Assembly: GCA_024305745.1 (NCBI GenBank)
Contig: JAHRBS010000012.1
Span: forward strand, 191,001-255,000
Reading direction: 5' to 3'
Length of the DNA: 64,000 nt
Origin: Polyporus tsugae
Lineage: Eukaryota; Basidiomycota; Agaricomycetes; Polyporales; Polyporaceae
The notes under the pieces were generated by a model. The model saw nothing but the letters and a program-made list of their open reading frames with translations, did no database searches and was not told the DNA's origin. The translations under genes were made by a program, and so were the position numbers. How positions within the stretch are numbered: the stretch's first letter is position 1; each line of letters starts with the position of its first letter. Positions 11,507 through 22,905 of this stretch are shown here, piece by piece.

Positions 11507-13008
11507 GGAGGGACGTTCAGTTCAACGTTGAACGAACCGCGTCCGTTGCGGGACTCGGTGCGCACGCGTCCCCGGAGCGCGCGCTTACGTAAGAGAATAT
11601 AAAAACCTTGTTCAAGTTGACTTGTGCGGGGTTTTATCGCATCCTTACTTCGACTTTAGCACGAACTTTAATAGCCTTTCAACGTACTACGCGGTTCGGT
11701 CGCTGGCCTACCTTGCACTATGTAAATGAACGCTAATGACTTGGTTGACAGAGCATGGGCATCGCTTACTGCAGAGGCGGGCTGTCTGTCGAACGCAGAC
11801 CATGTCTGTCATCGTCGAGTCCCGACCTCACCCACACCATGCGGGCTTCCGAAATTCTCCAGAACACTTCTTGCATCCCGGTGCACTCCTCGGTCGCATG
11901 TCCCGCTTGATGCTGGGGCTGGCAACCCGCCTTTCCGAGCTAGAGTCGTCTCCTGAAAAAACTTGAAACTCTCCCAACACCTCCGGCGCATCACTCTCCG
12001 GATCCATTACGGCCTCTCCACTGCGCTGGGCTCGCCCTCGCGTGTTGTTCGGGTCGCTTCGACGCGAGAAGCGTTCCGTCATGGCCATGTCATGGAAACC
12101 CTTTCACAGGCTGCACCCTCCACGACGTAATGGCCTAACCAACCCGCCCTGATCGTCCCCTGTCCCTGGGGAAAAGAACATACCTACATGGTACGGAGCA
12201 CGGAGCACGCCGCACGCCTCCGGAGGCACTCCATCTACCATCTTCGCTCATAAGTCTTGCCGAATACGCGCTGCTTCGCGAGGGAGGGACACGGGCATGC
12301 GTTGGGTGCTGGTGCTCGATGGGAATGTGGCGCTGAAGGTATGTACATTCCGACACTCGTGGCGGGCGATTGTATTGCGCCTCGCGCCGTTGTACGTTGG
12401 AGAACGACTTCTCTTACAACACACCCTCGACCTCGGGGAGGTGATGCATATGCGTGCAGTAGCGTTGCCGGCACGCGGAACCCCGGACGAACTTCGTGTC
12501 TATCTTGGTCGATCGTATTCATTTCTGTAGACTGGCGAACGCGTGCGCACGGGGCCAGGCCGTCTTCTCCTGATGTGCGACTGTATTCACCTCCCCGAGG
12601 CTCGGTGGCGCAGTCGATACCCAACCCCACACGGAAGATGGGGTCCGATATCGGCGGGCCGCGCGCATCTTCTGCCCGTCAAGCCGGCGGCCGCAACTGC
12701 AACCGCAAACCGCAACGTGCGCGCAAGCAAACAGGTTTTCCGGAATCAGGAGCAGCCGAAACGTCTAAGTATCTATCTATGTACATAACGCAACATTTGG
12801 TGTACAAAAGTGGCGAGCGATTAAGCGGATACACAAACGCAATAACAGAGCAGGTAAGCTAGCAGCGATGTACAATGTCCCCGGCCGGGACGAACCAATC
12901 ACCTCCACCTCCACCTCCACCTCCACCTCCACCTCCCCGCCCCCCTCCGAATCTCTAGGTCTGGTCTGCAGTGCGCCATCCATTCATTTCTCGTCGTCCC
13001 GCCGTGGA
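11507..13008. other. Intergenic region of 1.5 kb
   Basis: No recognisable gene. It holds the 5' flank of the dynein light chain gene, with a palindromic TTCAACGTTGAA just upstream of its start, and an ACCTCC microsatellite at 12901-12936. Open frames here overlap on both strands and have no domain. Confidence 0.5.
12901..12936. repeat. (ACCTCC)6 microsatellite
   Basis: Six consecutive ACCTCC hexamers lie about 70 bp beyond the stop codon of the Yippee gene, probably in its 3' untranslated region. The minus strand reads as a GGAGGT run that could be translated as alternating residues, but it lies past the stop. Confidence 0.9.
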
Positions 13009-14024
13009 TCACCTCGGCTTCCAAAACAGCCCGCCGTCGTACTCGTCCGCATCCCCCCTCCGTGGCGCCAGCATTTGTGTCTGCGGTCGCGCGGCAGCGG
13101 CCTGGACGTTCCGGACCACGCCCTGCCCGACGCCGCTCTTCGGCGTCGTCGGTCGCCGGAAGTCCACCGCGGACATCGTCCGCCTGTGCAGCCCGTGCGC
13201 GACGCGGTGTGCCTGCGCGATGGCGGCCGCGTCGTCCGCCGCCTGCTCCTGTTCCTGCTCCTGCTCTTCCACGAAGTCGAGCTCGAGCACGAAGAAGCCC
13301 TCCTTCCACCGCTCGGGGCCGTCGTGCGCGCGGACGAACTTCCACCCGAGGTACGTCTCGCACCGCTTGCAGATGAACTCTTGGATCGTGTACGCGCCCG
13401 AGTCCATGAGGAGGATCGAGGGCGGGTCGAGTGCGATATTCCGCCTGCGGATCCAATTGTTTGGTGGTGGGACGCAGTGGTGGAGCGTTTTTGAAACGGA
13501 CGCGGGGATGGGGGGCCATACGTCCGTCGGAACCGTGGCGCGACCGACAAGACAAGGCGAGATTGACATTGACGAGCGTCAGAGTCCGGGATGCGATCGC
13601 GGTTGAGATATGTTGTACTCGGTCAGCGTGCGTACTACTTGAAACGGACACGATATAACGCTGGGGGGGGGGGGAGGAAGGAAGGGATGGAGGACGCACA
13701 TTGCGGAGAAAAGGGCAGCCTTGCCTGCGTGCCCGCGGTATGCCTGCTTGAGTTAACACGGCGCAGCCGGCGTCAGACTCTTTCGCCCACATCCTTCTGT
13801 TACTGGTACCGGTGCTCGTGCTCATGCTCGTGCCGTGCGGGGATGCCGTCCGACACTCGCGACACATGTGGAGGCTCAGCTGGGCGCGCACTCACCGTGG
13901 AAACTAGTCGGGCCGTATGTGCAACGCGCGTGTGGCACTGGGCGCATGCGAAGGCGCGTGGTGGGCCGGCCTGCGCAACAGGGTCCAGCTGGGATGTCGA
14001 TGGGGGAGAGGGCAGCTTGGACAT
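13009..14024 (-). CDS. Yippee-family zinc-binding protein
   Basis: Three exons, 14024-13896, 13743-13700 and 13444-13009, give 202 residues. After splicing, C27-X2-C30-X52-C83-X2-C86 has exactly the CX2C-X52-CX2C spacing that defines Yippee domains, which strongly supports the junctions, including a 44-nt middle exon. Other family landmarks are HAGKAALF, LDPPSILLMDSGAYTI and the TYLGWKFV strand just after the last cysteine. Yippee proteins (yeast Moh1, animal YPEL) are small zinc-binding proteins of poorly known function linked to CTLH/GID-type ubiquitin ligase complexes and stress responses. The C-terminus carries a Glu/Gln repeat (EEQEQEQEQ) and an alanine-rich tail not part of the domain. 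The gene lies head-to-head with allantoinase, 678 bp apart. Confidence 0.9.
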
Positions 14025-14702
14025 GGAGATTCAGGGTCTGGGTAGCGTCGAGGACGTGGGGGTTGGAGGAGGACGTTCTGCGAGCCCTCTTGGCTGGACT
14101 CCCAAAGGCAACCGCCCGGAGGTCCGGGACAACGGTAGGCGAGATCATTTTTCTCATGGGATTTGTACTACAAGGCGACTAATCGGACGCTCTGGGCTAT
14201 CCTGACCGCCACAGAGGGTTATGTCATACCCGACTGTTGTGGGCTCAGGCTCAGGCTGTCGCAGGAGTGACTCAACAGGGCTGGGTTGAAAGCGGAGGTG
14301 GCGTACAGGAAGCACCGCACAAGCCTGCGTGATACAAGACAGAGAGCGAAATGCTGTGCTGGAATGCCAGCTTTGGACATGGCGGTGGGAAATATACAGA
14401 ACTCATGTTCACGCACTGCCCACGCCCTGTCTCGAGCACTCACAAGCAGCCTGGCGGCATTCAGTCGACCTCGGATTACCGAACACTGTGGACCCCACGA
14501 CGGTGACGCGTGTACGCTCGCCAGGATCCACTCGTCACGCCTGCAACCGTTCAAACCACGACGCCTCCCCAAAGCGGCAGTAAATCCTCCCGGTGGCGTA
14601 TCTTGATACGGTTTGGATAACGCCAGTCGTCAACCAACCTCTTCTCGTCCAGCCCCACCACCCCTGCCCCAAACCCAAACTTCGCCCCGGATTACTCGCA
14701 CA
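14025..14702. other. Intergenic region between Yippee and allantoinase genes
   Basis: Divergent promoters of the two neighbours must lie in these 678 bp. I see no clear TATA box and no coding sequence I can support. Confidence 0.5.
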
Positions 14703-16381
14703 ATGACCATCAAACGTGTTTTCACGGGCCGCAACGTGGTCCTCGGAAATGGACAGCCCCAGCCCGCCACCGTGATCGTAGACGTCACGAAGGGCAGGAT
14801 TCTTGACGTCTTCGACAGAGTCAGCGCCCGCAGCGACCTTCCTGACATTCGCGATGTCGATTGGATAGATGTCGATGACAAGTATCTCATACCTGGAGTA
14901 GTCGAGTGAGTGGATTGGCCGCTACTCTCTCCGAATCAGGAATGTTTATGCTTCACTGCAGTGCCCACGTCCACCTCAACGAGCCTGGCCGGACAGACTG
15001 GGAAGGTTTCTGGACGGGGACCCGCGCTGCGGCGTCTGGTGGAGTTACGACGTTGGTAGATATGCCCCTGAACTCTATACCGCCAACGACGTCCGTCGCG
15101 AACCTTGAGGAAAAACGCAACGCTGCCCGGGGCCAGTGTTGGACAGACGTCGCGTTCTGGGGCGGCGTTATCCCTAAGAACCAGGTAGTCCGCGCGGTCG
15201 CTCGCGCTTCCACAAGGCTAATCAACGTTTCTGGCTATTAGGCTCACCTCAGGCCGTTGGTCGAGGCGGGCGTGAGAGGCTTCAAGTGCTTCCTCATCGA
15301 GAGCGGCGTAGATGTGAGTCATGCGCGAAGCCACGAAGCTCGCAGACCGGATTCTCAATGCCGTAACAGGAGTTCCCGTGTGTCACCGAAGACGACCTCC
15401 GCCTCGCCATGGACGAACTGACGGTACGTGTACGTCTGCGGACGCCCACCACCCCGATCGTCATCCTCACCATCCGTGGCAGAATACGTCCACGGTCCTC
15501 TGCTTCCACGCAGAGCTTGACAAGGCCCGCCGCACGTCCTCCGCCTCCGACGGCGCAGACCCCACGCTCTACTCGACGTTCCTCGCCTCCCGGCCGCAGC
15601 AGCTCGAGGTCGACGCCATTGCATTGATAACCGCCCTTCACAAGGAGTACCCATCCCTTCGCTTGCACATCGTCCACCTCTCCGCCTCCGAGGCGCTCCC
15701 GCTCGTGCGCGCCGCGAAGCAGACGGGCCTCCCGCTCACCGTCGAGACGTGCTTCCACTACCTCGCTCTTGCCGCGCAGCACATCCCCCACGGCCGGCCC
15801 GAGTTCAAGTGCTGCCCCCCGATCCGGGAGGACGCGAACCGCGAGGCGCTGTGGGAGGCGCTGCTGGACGGCACGATCGACTGCGTGGTGAGCGACCACA
15901 GCCCGTGCGTCGCGTCGCTCAAGAAGCTCGACGACGGCGACGTCATGAGCGCGTGGGGCGGGATCAGCACGCTCGGGCTGGGGCTCAGCCTCCTGTGGAC
16001 GGAGGCGCGGAAGCGCGGCGTCGGCATCGGTAAGGTCGTCGACTGGCTCTGCGTGCGCACGGCGAGGCACGCGGGGCTGGAGGGGAGGAAGGGGAAGATC
16101 CAGGCGGGGTACGACGCGGATCTCGTCGTGTGGGACCCGGACGCGGAGACTAAGGTACGGGGCAGACGTGCGTTGCGGTGAGGGGTTGTGCGCTAACGTG
16201 CAGGCGATCGCGGCAGGTCACGAAGGAGTCGCTTAACTTCAAAAACAAACTTACGCCGTACGAGGGCCTCACGCTGCGCGGCAAGGTGGAGAAGACGTAC
16301 GTCCGGGGCCGGTTGACGTATGACGCCGGTGGCTCTGCGAGTGGGTTCGACGGTCTTGAGCCAGTAGGTGCCTTGCTGTAA
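14703..16381 (+). CDS. DAL1: Allantoinase
   Basis: Six exons, 14703-14905, 14962-15184, 15242-15313, 15370-15423, 15483-16154 and 16217-16381, join in frame to 462 residues, close to the 460 of yeast Dal1. It is an amidohydrolase of the cyclic amidase type that opens allantoin to allantoate in purine degradation. The binuclear metal site is visible: H70 and H72 ([10 protein letters not shown], formed across the first junction), the carboxylated lysine K157 (RGFKCFL), H193 (LCFHAE), H249 (HIVHLS) and catalytic D322 (VSDHSPC). A C-terminal beta segment ends with a gating-like NKL/TPYEG motif common to allantoinases. Introns are 52-69 nt. A permease of the uracil/allantoin type lies 13.5 kb away (29878-31951). 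The alternative acceptor at about 16203 would add residues in a weakly conserved place. Confidence 0.94.
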
Positions 16382-17176
16382 CATTCGATCCTTTCTGATT
16401 CTGTGAAACGCATCGCAACGTTCTATGAGTGCGTGTCTGAAATTTCGTTGGCTCGATCGCTGGTCGACGTGACAGAAGGGAATACAGGGGGCACACTATC
16501 CGCCGACATTTCGGGTGTCCTTGCTCACAGCCCGAGAGTGCCAGTGCTGACCCGAATGCCACTGACCTGCGAATCGCGTCATCCACCATAGCCGATCATA
16601 TGTCGGATAATATCACTTGATCGTCGTTTCAGTGCAGGTTCGTGGCCTTAGTGCCGAAATCTATCCCAGTACCGCCGAGAGGAAACCTAGCACCGATCGC
16701 TCGACACACCAGTAATGATGGTCCGCGCTCGTTCGCTGCTACTAATCCCGGTGTTAGCCCGGTGACGCCCGCAGTGACAGTCGCCGACTACTTGCCTGTG
16801 CCTTGGCCATTAATTCATACAACGTCCGAAAGTTTGCAGAATCCGGCGAGACTATCGTCTGAGAGCTTTTCCTTGCTCATGCAGGAACCGCGATTGAACG
16901 AGCTTGGGCGGCTTGCGAAGTTGGGCGGTGTCCGGGTAGTAAGGCGCGACGGATCTACGGTGTGTCCCAAGTTGACGTCCTATTGAACGGTCACAACGAT
17001 CCCGGGGTTTCACATATTCTCCTGCCGCGAGCAGAGGGCCGCAGACGGTGTGAAGATCCCACTTCTACACCCCACTCTGCAGTATAAATATTGGCCGACG
17101 GATGGCATTGCCTGCAGCTGCAACAAGGCGGCCAAACCCACTACTTCAATTGCAAAACCCGGAAAGATAGTCAAGG
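16382..17176. other. Intergenic region
   Basis: A 115-codon open frame at 16642-16986 has no recognisable domain and atypical composition, so I do not call it. The last 100 bp hold the promoter of the secreted-protein gene. Confidence 0.5.
17083..17090 (+). promoter_or_regulatory. TATA box of the secreted-protein gene
   Basis: TATAAATA lies 94 bp upstream of the ATG at 17177. It is a strong match to the TATA consensus and typical of strongly or conditionally expressed secreted-protein genes. Confidence 0.6.
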
Positions 17177-17748
17177 ATGAAGACATTCATCGTCATCGCC
17201 TCCCTCGCGGCCTCCGCCTTCGCGCAGCTCGCAAGCATCGTCTCGCCGACTAACGGTTCAACTATCACCGCCGGCAGTCAGCTCATCGTGGACGTCCACC
17301 AAGACGTGCGTACATGTGTCCTTACCACTTACTATACCTAGTGCTGTACATGATACTGACATCTTTCTAGGGAGCCGCTACCGACGACGTTCAGATCGCG
17401 ATCGTCCTCGGGCTCGAACCATGCCTCAGCACGCCCTGCACCGACATCGTTCCGGGCCAGAACGGCGTGGGGACCATCCTGCTGAAGTCCCTCTTCGACC
17501 CGCAGCGGGACCCGAGCCTCCCACAGGAGGGCCTGCACCAGAACTTCAGCATGGTCGTGCCCGAGAACGTGTTGACGGGTCCTAGCATCCTTAGTCTCAC
17601 GCACCTGCAGATGGTCGGGGTAAGCAGTCTCCCGCCGTCCTCTAAGATATGCCCCGGCCGAGAGGCTCATGGGAAACTCTATATTTAAATGCAGGCGAAC
17701 AAGAACGCGGCTCTGGCGACCACCGGGATTATCGTCGCCGTAGCGTGA
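17177..17748 (+). CDS. Small secreted protein of unknown function
   Basis: Three exons, 17177-17305, 17371-17619 and 17695-17748, give 143 residues. Residues 1-16 (MKTFIVIASLAASAFA, then Q) are a textbook signal peptide with an AFA cleavage site. The mature part begins with a short beta-rich motif, SIVSPTNGSTITAGSQLIV, seen at the N-terminus of many secreted Agaricomycete proteins; two cysteines (CLSTPC) probably form a disulfide. I recall similar proteins of this size as an unnamed basidiomycete family but cannot assign a role. The short last exon encodes a hydrophobic tail (ALATTGIIVAVA) without a clear GPI site. The gene is convergent with condensin, with 168 bp between stops. Confidence 0.75.
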
Positions 17749-17916
17749 TCGTGTCGTGAGGTGTATGGGTGTGCAAGATACAAAACGGGGTCTACAATAC
17801 AACATTGGAGCACGGAATAAGATAATAGTAGATCGAAACGCATCACAGAGGGTATCTGTATTGCGGCCGCCGCCACCGCCACTGCCGGAGTCGAAGGGGA
17901 AGATGAGAACTCGGAA

Positions 17917-20900
17917 TCATAGGATGTTGTCGACTTCCTCTTCCTCCTCGTCTTCCTCGTCCTCCTCCGACGAGTCCATGATGCTGTCCTTGGTAACGTT
18001 CCCTTCCTCCAACATGTCGTCAATGTCTTCATCAACCTGCGCTTCTTGCCGCGCCCTCGACGACTTCGACTTCCCCGCAGGAGCAGCCCTGTAAGACCAA
18101 TACAAACAAAACCATTGGGCAAGGGAATTCACATGTTCGTTAGTCAGAGTCTTGGAATGGAAGCCCACAGCGCAGCAGAATCACACCCACCGCTTTGCGC
18201 CGCCCGGTTTAGACTTCGCAACTGGGGTCGCTTCGTGCTGGTCTTCATGCTCATCGTCATCCTCGTCGTCGTCATCCTCGTCGTCTTCATCAGAGCTGAT
18301 AACGATAGGCTGTTGGAACGCCTTCTTCGTCGCGCTTTTGCCCTTCTCAGCCCTGCAGGGTCGAAGCGGCGGAAGAAATTTGAGCCAATATGTAACGTCA
18401 GTAAGTTAATAACCCAACACGGGGCTGAACATCCCGTGCACGGAAAACTCACGCATTTCGCTTCGGCATTGAGCGGGTGGGGACAGGCGTGGCGGCCGGC
18501 GACGCCCTTGACGTTTCAGTGAGGGCATCATCGTCATCATCATCAGACTCGTTATCCGACTGCGAAAGACGGCGTCGCCTGCAAAAACGGGAGAGAGAAT
18601 ATGTCAGTTGCATGCGGTGGTACCGGCAGTGGTCACGGAGCCGGAGCGCAGGGAGCGAAGACGCACTTCGCTTTGGACTTGATGCGGGGAGACGGCGGCG
18701 GGCTGCGATCGCCGGATGTGGCGCTCGTCGTCGTAGTCACTGTGCCAACGCTCATGGAACGTCTGCAAGGAAAAGGAGTGACGATATTGGAGGGCGTGGC
18801 TCAGCATGCGGCATTGCTTGATCGGGCAATGGTGTTGAGAAAGGGTCCATACCGTTTCCTGCCCTTCTTCGGCGCCTCATCTTCGTCGTCTTCCAGCGGG
18901 GTGATGTCGTCAAGGAACTCGAAGAGGTCCTTGAGGTCCTCGAGCTTCCTGAGCTCGTCCTCGCTGAAGCTGTCGAGCTGCTTCTCGTACTTCTTCGAAA
19001 GCGCGTTGTCGAACTTGATCACCGCGTTCTTCGAGGCCGTGTCCCGCGGTGGGCGGCGCTGATGCGTTGCCTAATGAGCTGTGATTGCGCAGAAGAAACA
19101 ATAGGAGCAGAAACGATGCTTACGAAGCGAAGGCTCAGGACGAGAAGCTTGAGGGTCCGGACTTTGTCGTCGTCCACTTCGTCTGGGAGATATAGTTTGC
19201 CAAGCATCTGGCACATGGCCTTCTTGTCCTCCTCTACAACAACGTTAGATCATACCCCGATAAGCATCGAGATTTCACTTACTCTTGCAATCGGGAGTGA
19301 GTAGGGCCTTCACGACGTCGGCGGCCAGGTCAAGGTGTATAGGGTCTTTGTGAGGGTCCTTACGAATCCCTTTCATGGCCTCCCTGCAGGTCCGACCCTT
19401 TCAGCGAAAGTAATGGGCAAGAGGGACGAACGACGTACGATGCCTTAACAGGATCTGTCCAGTCGACAACCATGAGCGCAACTTGTGAGGGAGTCATCAT
19501 ATCTTCCTCGCCCTCCCACTCGCGGAACGCTTTCGCGACCCGCCCGAACAGAGGGAGAAAGATCTGTCCGCAAAGCGCACCACGAGTTGGCGTGTCAAAA
19601 ACAAACGAACGCTCGGAGAGAAACATACCGATTGCATCCTCCGCTGGTTCGCGACAGACGAGTAGGAATAAACCGGGAAGAAGTACGCCAGGCATTGCCT
19701 GAGCTCCTGGTTCCCCACCGTCTCGGGCGAGATGAACACGAGCAGAAGCGATTCCAGCACTCGCTCGTCCGTGACGATGCCCGCAAGCATGAGCTTCGCG
19801 ATGCCAACGGCTAAGACCGCCTGCACCTTGTCGCTCTCCTCGCCTTCGAATAGCGACAGCAAGAACAGGATGATCTTCTCGTTTTGGGTGCTGTTCGGCC
19901 CGAGGAACACATCCTCGTGCACCATGAGGATGTCAAAGATGATCTGGAGCACGCGTGTCTTCAGCACCTCGGGCGCAGTCTTGACTTGAGTGAGGAACAG
20001 CTGGAACGACGAGCTCGCCATTTTCTGGACAAGGGAAGATTCAGAACTGGCGGAGCAAGGTAAGGCAAGAACGGATGCGACGCACGCGTGCGATTAGGCA
20101 GCAGAGTCCTAAGCAAGTGATGCCCTTTTCGCGGAGGGCCATCTCTCGTCGCTTAACAGCAGGAATGATTAGGTCGACAAGGATGCCACTAAGGACCTCG
20201 TTCTCTTCAAATGTCTGCGCTAGCAGTTAGCGAACACTACTCTCGGGAGTAAAGGCGTTGTACTCACGCTATTAACACGCTCGAGCATGCCAATACACAA
20301 CGAGAGGCAGCGCAAATCCATCGCGTCTCTCCTTGCTTTCTCCTCAGGCGTCATCTCGGTGACCGGCTTCGGCAGCTTGCCCTTCTTCGGGCTCGCGCCC
20401 AGCTCCGTCATGGTCTCGTCCGCATCCATGGTCGCCTCCTCCGCCTTCACCTCGCCCTCCTCCTCCTCCGGCGTGTCACGCAGCTCGTGCACGACCTCGA
20501 CGACCACGCGGATCAGGTCCTTCTCGCTCTCCGAGAGCATACGGAGGACGTCGAGCGGCCGCGGGAGCAATTCTTCGGAGAGGAACTCCTGCGCGAGCAT
20601 CCCGCGGACGAGCATGAACATCTTCCGTCTCCCCATCTCGTCCCCATAGTCGAGGTTCACCGCCAGGCGGAGGAGCTCCGCGACCGTGAGCTCGAGGTCC
20701 AGCCGCGTTTCCTCGCGTGCCGCGTGCGCCTCTTCGTCGTCGTCGTCGTCTTCGCGGGAGCTGTCTGCCTGCATGTGTTCGATTAGCGTGTTGTACACGC
20801 CTTGGATCCGGAACATCATGAGTGTCGTCAGGGGGAGAGTCTCCTCGATGCGCAGATGTGCTTCCTTGGCAATGCACTTGTCGACGAACACTCGCGCGAG

Positions 20901-22905
20901 GAACGCGCGCTCGGGCGTGAGGTCCGTCCAGAACTCCTCTTGTATTTTCGGTTAGTATTAAGCCACAGTTGGGACAGAGCGGACGTACCTGAAAACTCAA
21001 TGTGCTCGAATATGTCGAGCCGCGTGTCAAACACGCTTCCCAACGCGTCCTCCGCGACCGTCCCCTCCGTCAAGTCGAACAGGTTGAGGAACGCCACAAG
21101 GTCCACGATGAGTTCCGCGCCGCTCTCCTTCTTCATCTCCTCCTCGGACTTCGGCGCCTTTGACCCATCCGAGCGCACCACGTCGACCCAGACCCCAAGT
21201 AGCTGCGCGGCCGCCTTCTTGACCACCTCCTCGCGGTCGCCGAGCCCGTTACGCACGATCAGTTCGCGCTGTGCGATCGTCAACGCGCGAGGATGGGTGA
21301 AGCCCACTCTCGAGTCGTCGCCGGAGCCAGTGCAGTGCTTCTCGAGGATGTGCGTATAGACGAGCTTCCGATTCGTCGCGTCGGTGTCGCGTGTCCGCGC
21401 GAATATGTCAGGGAGAACTGATGTGGAGGCGTGCAGCTTGGTGATTACGGCGCGACGGACCTCCCTATGGTACATGTTGCGTCAGTTGTGTCGTGACCAG
21501 AGGATCCGGGGAGCAAGTGGTCGGGACGGATATCGCGGTGTAGTGAGAGACGAAAGCGCGAATCGAATGAGGATTGTCCAGCCACAATTCCGCGCGACAT
21601 GATATACACATAACCAAGAGTCATCTTAGCTCATCCAGTGAGCGTGAGGGAGAACGTCGTTGTCCGACAGGACCCCCCACACAAAAGTACTGTCCCAGAG
21701 CCCACGTGAGTTGCGAATCATGTCTCAAACTACCACAAGGCTCCAGAGAGCTTCGTGGTACGTCCGCTGACGTTGAGATAGTCGGGCGGGGGCTTCCCTT
21801 CGTCGTTGGAGATCCCCACTAGATGCGACAACTCCTCAATCGGGTGGTAGCCACCCGGCGTGCAAACCGCCGCAGCCAGGTTGGGTATATGTCAGAAAAG
21901 TGAGAATGGAACTCGTCCGGAATTCGGAGTCCTCGTATCTGGTAGCTCACGGTGTCCAACTCGGAGCGTCGCCGGCAACTGCGAGAGTGACCGTCACTGT
22001 GCCACACGGACTTCCACCCCTCTTGGTTCATAGGACTCGGGTGCTCCGAACGAGTTCCAATTCCACGGTTTTGGGATATGATGTCCAGAGCAGTGATGGA
22101 AGATGTCACAAAGGGACTCACGCAGCAGTGTCGTATGTCATTGTCTCCACAAGCATCTCTAAGATAGTCGGCTCGTCCTCGTCGAGGTCACGGGGATCTT
22201 CAGTAGGCATGAGGGCACAAAGAGCGGTGGCTGCATGCGCGCGGACTGTGGGCTCCTTGTCTCGTAGTCGGTCCAGGAGGGCGGCGCGGAGATCAACGTA
22301 TAGATCATCACTGCCCGTGTGTTAGTGTGGCACATCGCAATATTCAACGAGAGGGGAAGGCGTACTCGAGCGCTTTGAGGTTGGCAATGATCTCCGTTAT
22401 GCACTGAAGGACGCGCATGCGGACGACCTTGTTCTTGGCAGTACACCCTTCCAGGAAGAAGCGAATGGTGTGGGAGATGAAACGGTCGGTAAACGTGTCT
22501 TCATCCGTGTCCATGTCGTTCGCCTTCCGGAAGTCGAGATCTGTGGGGCGGGTCGCATCAAGCGAAAGGACGACACTGGAGCAACTCACCCTTCTCAGCT
22601 GCAAACTTTGCATATCCAGCCATGAACTTGACCACCCTATCCGCGACTGCATTGCCCTTCTTGACATCCAGGACACGCAACGCCAAGTCATCGAAAGCCT
22701 CCCAAAACGCCTTCTCTCCGACGATCTTTGCGCTCTTTCCATTCTGCGCGGGGGATTGTATCTTTTCTGCTTCGGTATGGAGCTTGTAGAGCGCGACAAA
22801 GTTCTTCTGGTGGTTTGCGGTGGTATTCTGGACTTGGTCGAATATCTTTGGGAGGGAGGTTTTGAGCGATTCGAGGTCGAATGGTGCAGGATTTCGGGCA
22901 GGCAT
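17917..22905 (-). CDS. YCG1: Condensin complex subunit 3 (Ycg1/Cnd3/CAP-G)
   Basis: Fifteen exons: 22905-22590, 22540-22366, 22310-22122, 21464-20989, 20938-20268, 20214-20086, 20024-19629, 19563-19439, 19383-19283, 19233-19124, 19070-18853, 18762-18667, 18578-18453, 18352-18191 and 18088-17917. Every junction keeps frame, giving 1153 residues (yeast Ycg1 about 1035). HEAT-type helices run through the first 850 residues, for example DLRAALLDRLRDKEPTVRAHA and AAEVRRAVITKLHAS, followed by the family C-terminal region. The product is a non-SMC condensin subunit that, with the kleisin Brn1, forms the DNA-holding safety belt needed for mitotic chromosome compaction. The last 250 residues are acidic, Ser-rich and disordered (DDEDEAPKKGRKR; DEDDEDDDDED), a likely site of phosphorylation. 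The third intron (22121-21465) is 657 nt, about ten times its neighbours, yet joins GC to GGAGGTC perfectly. The start is the ATG giving MPARNPAPFDLESLK, the family-like N-terminus. Confidence 0.93.

Noticed and set aside
12901..12936. Hexamer repeat considered as a CRISPR-like array
   Set aside because: Simple microsatellite without spacers in a eukaryotic genome.
12899..13891. 330-codon Arg-rich minus-strand ORF
   Set aside because: Shadow of the Yippee gene; the correct frame gives the exact CX2C-X52-CX2C spacing.
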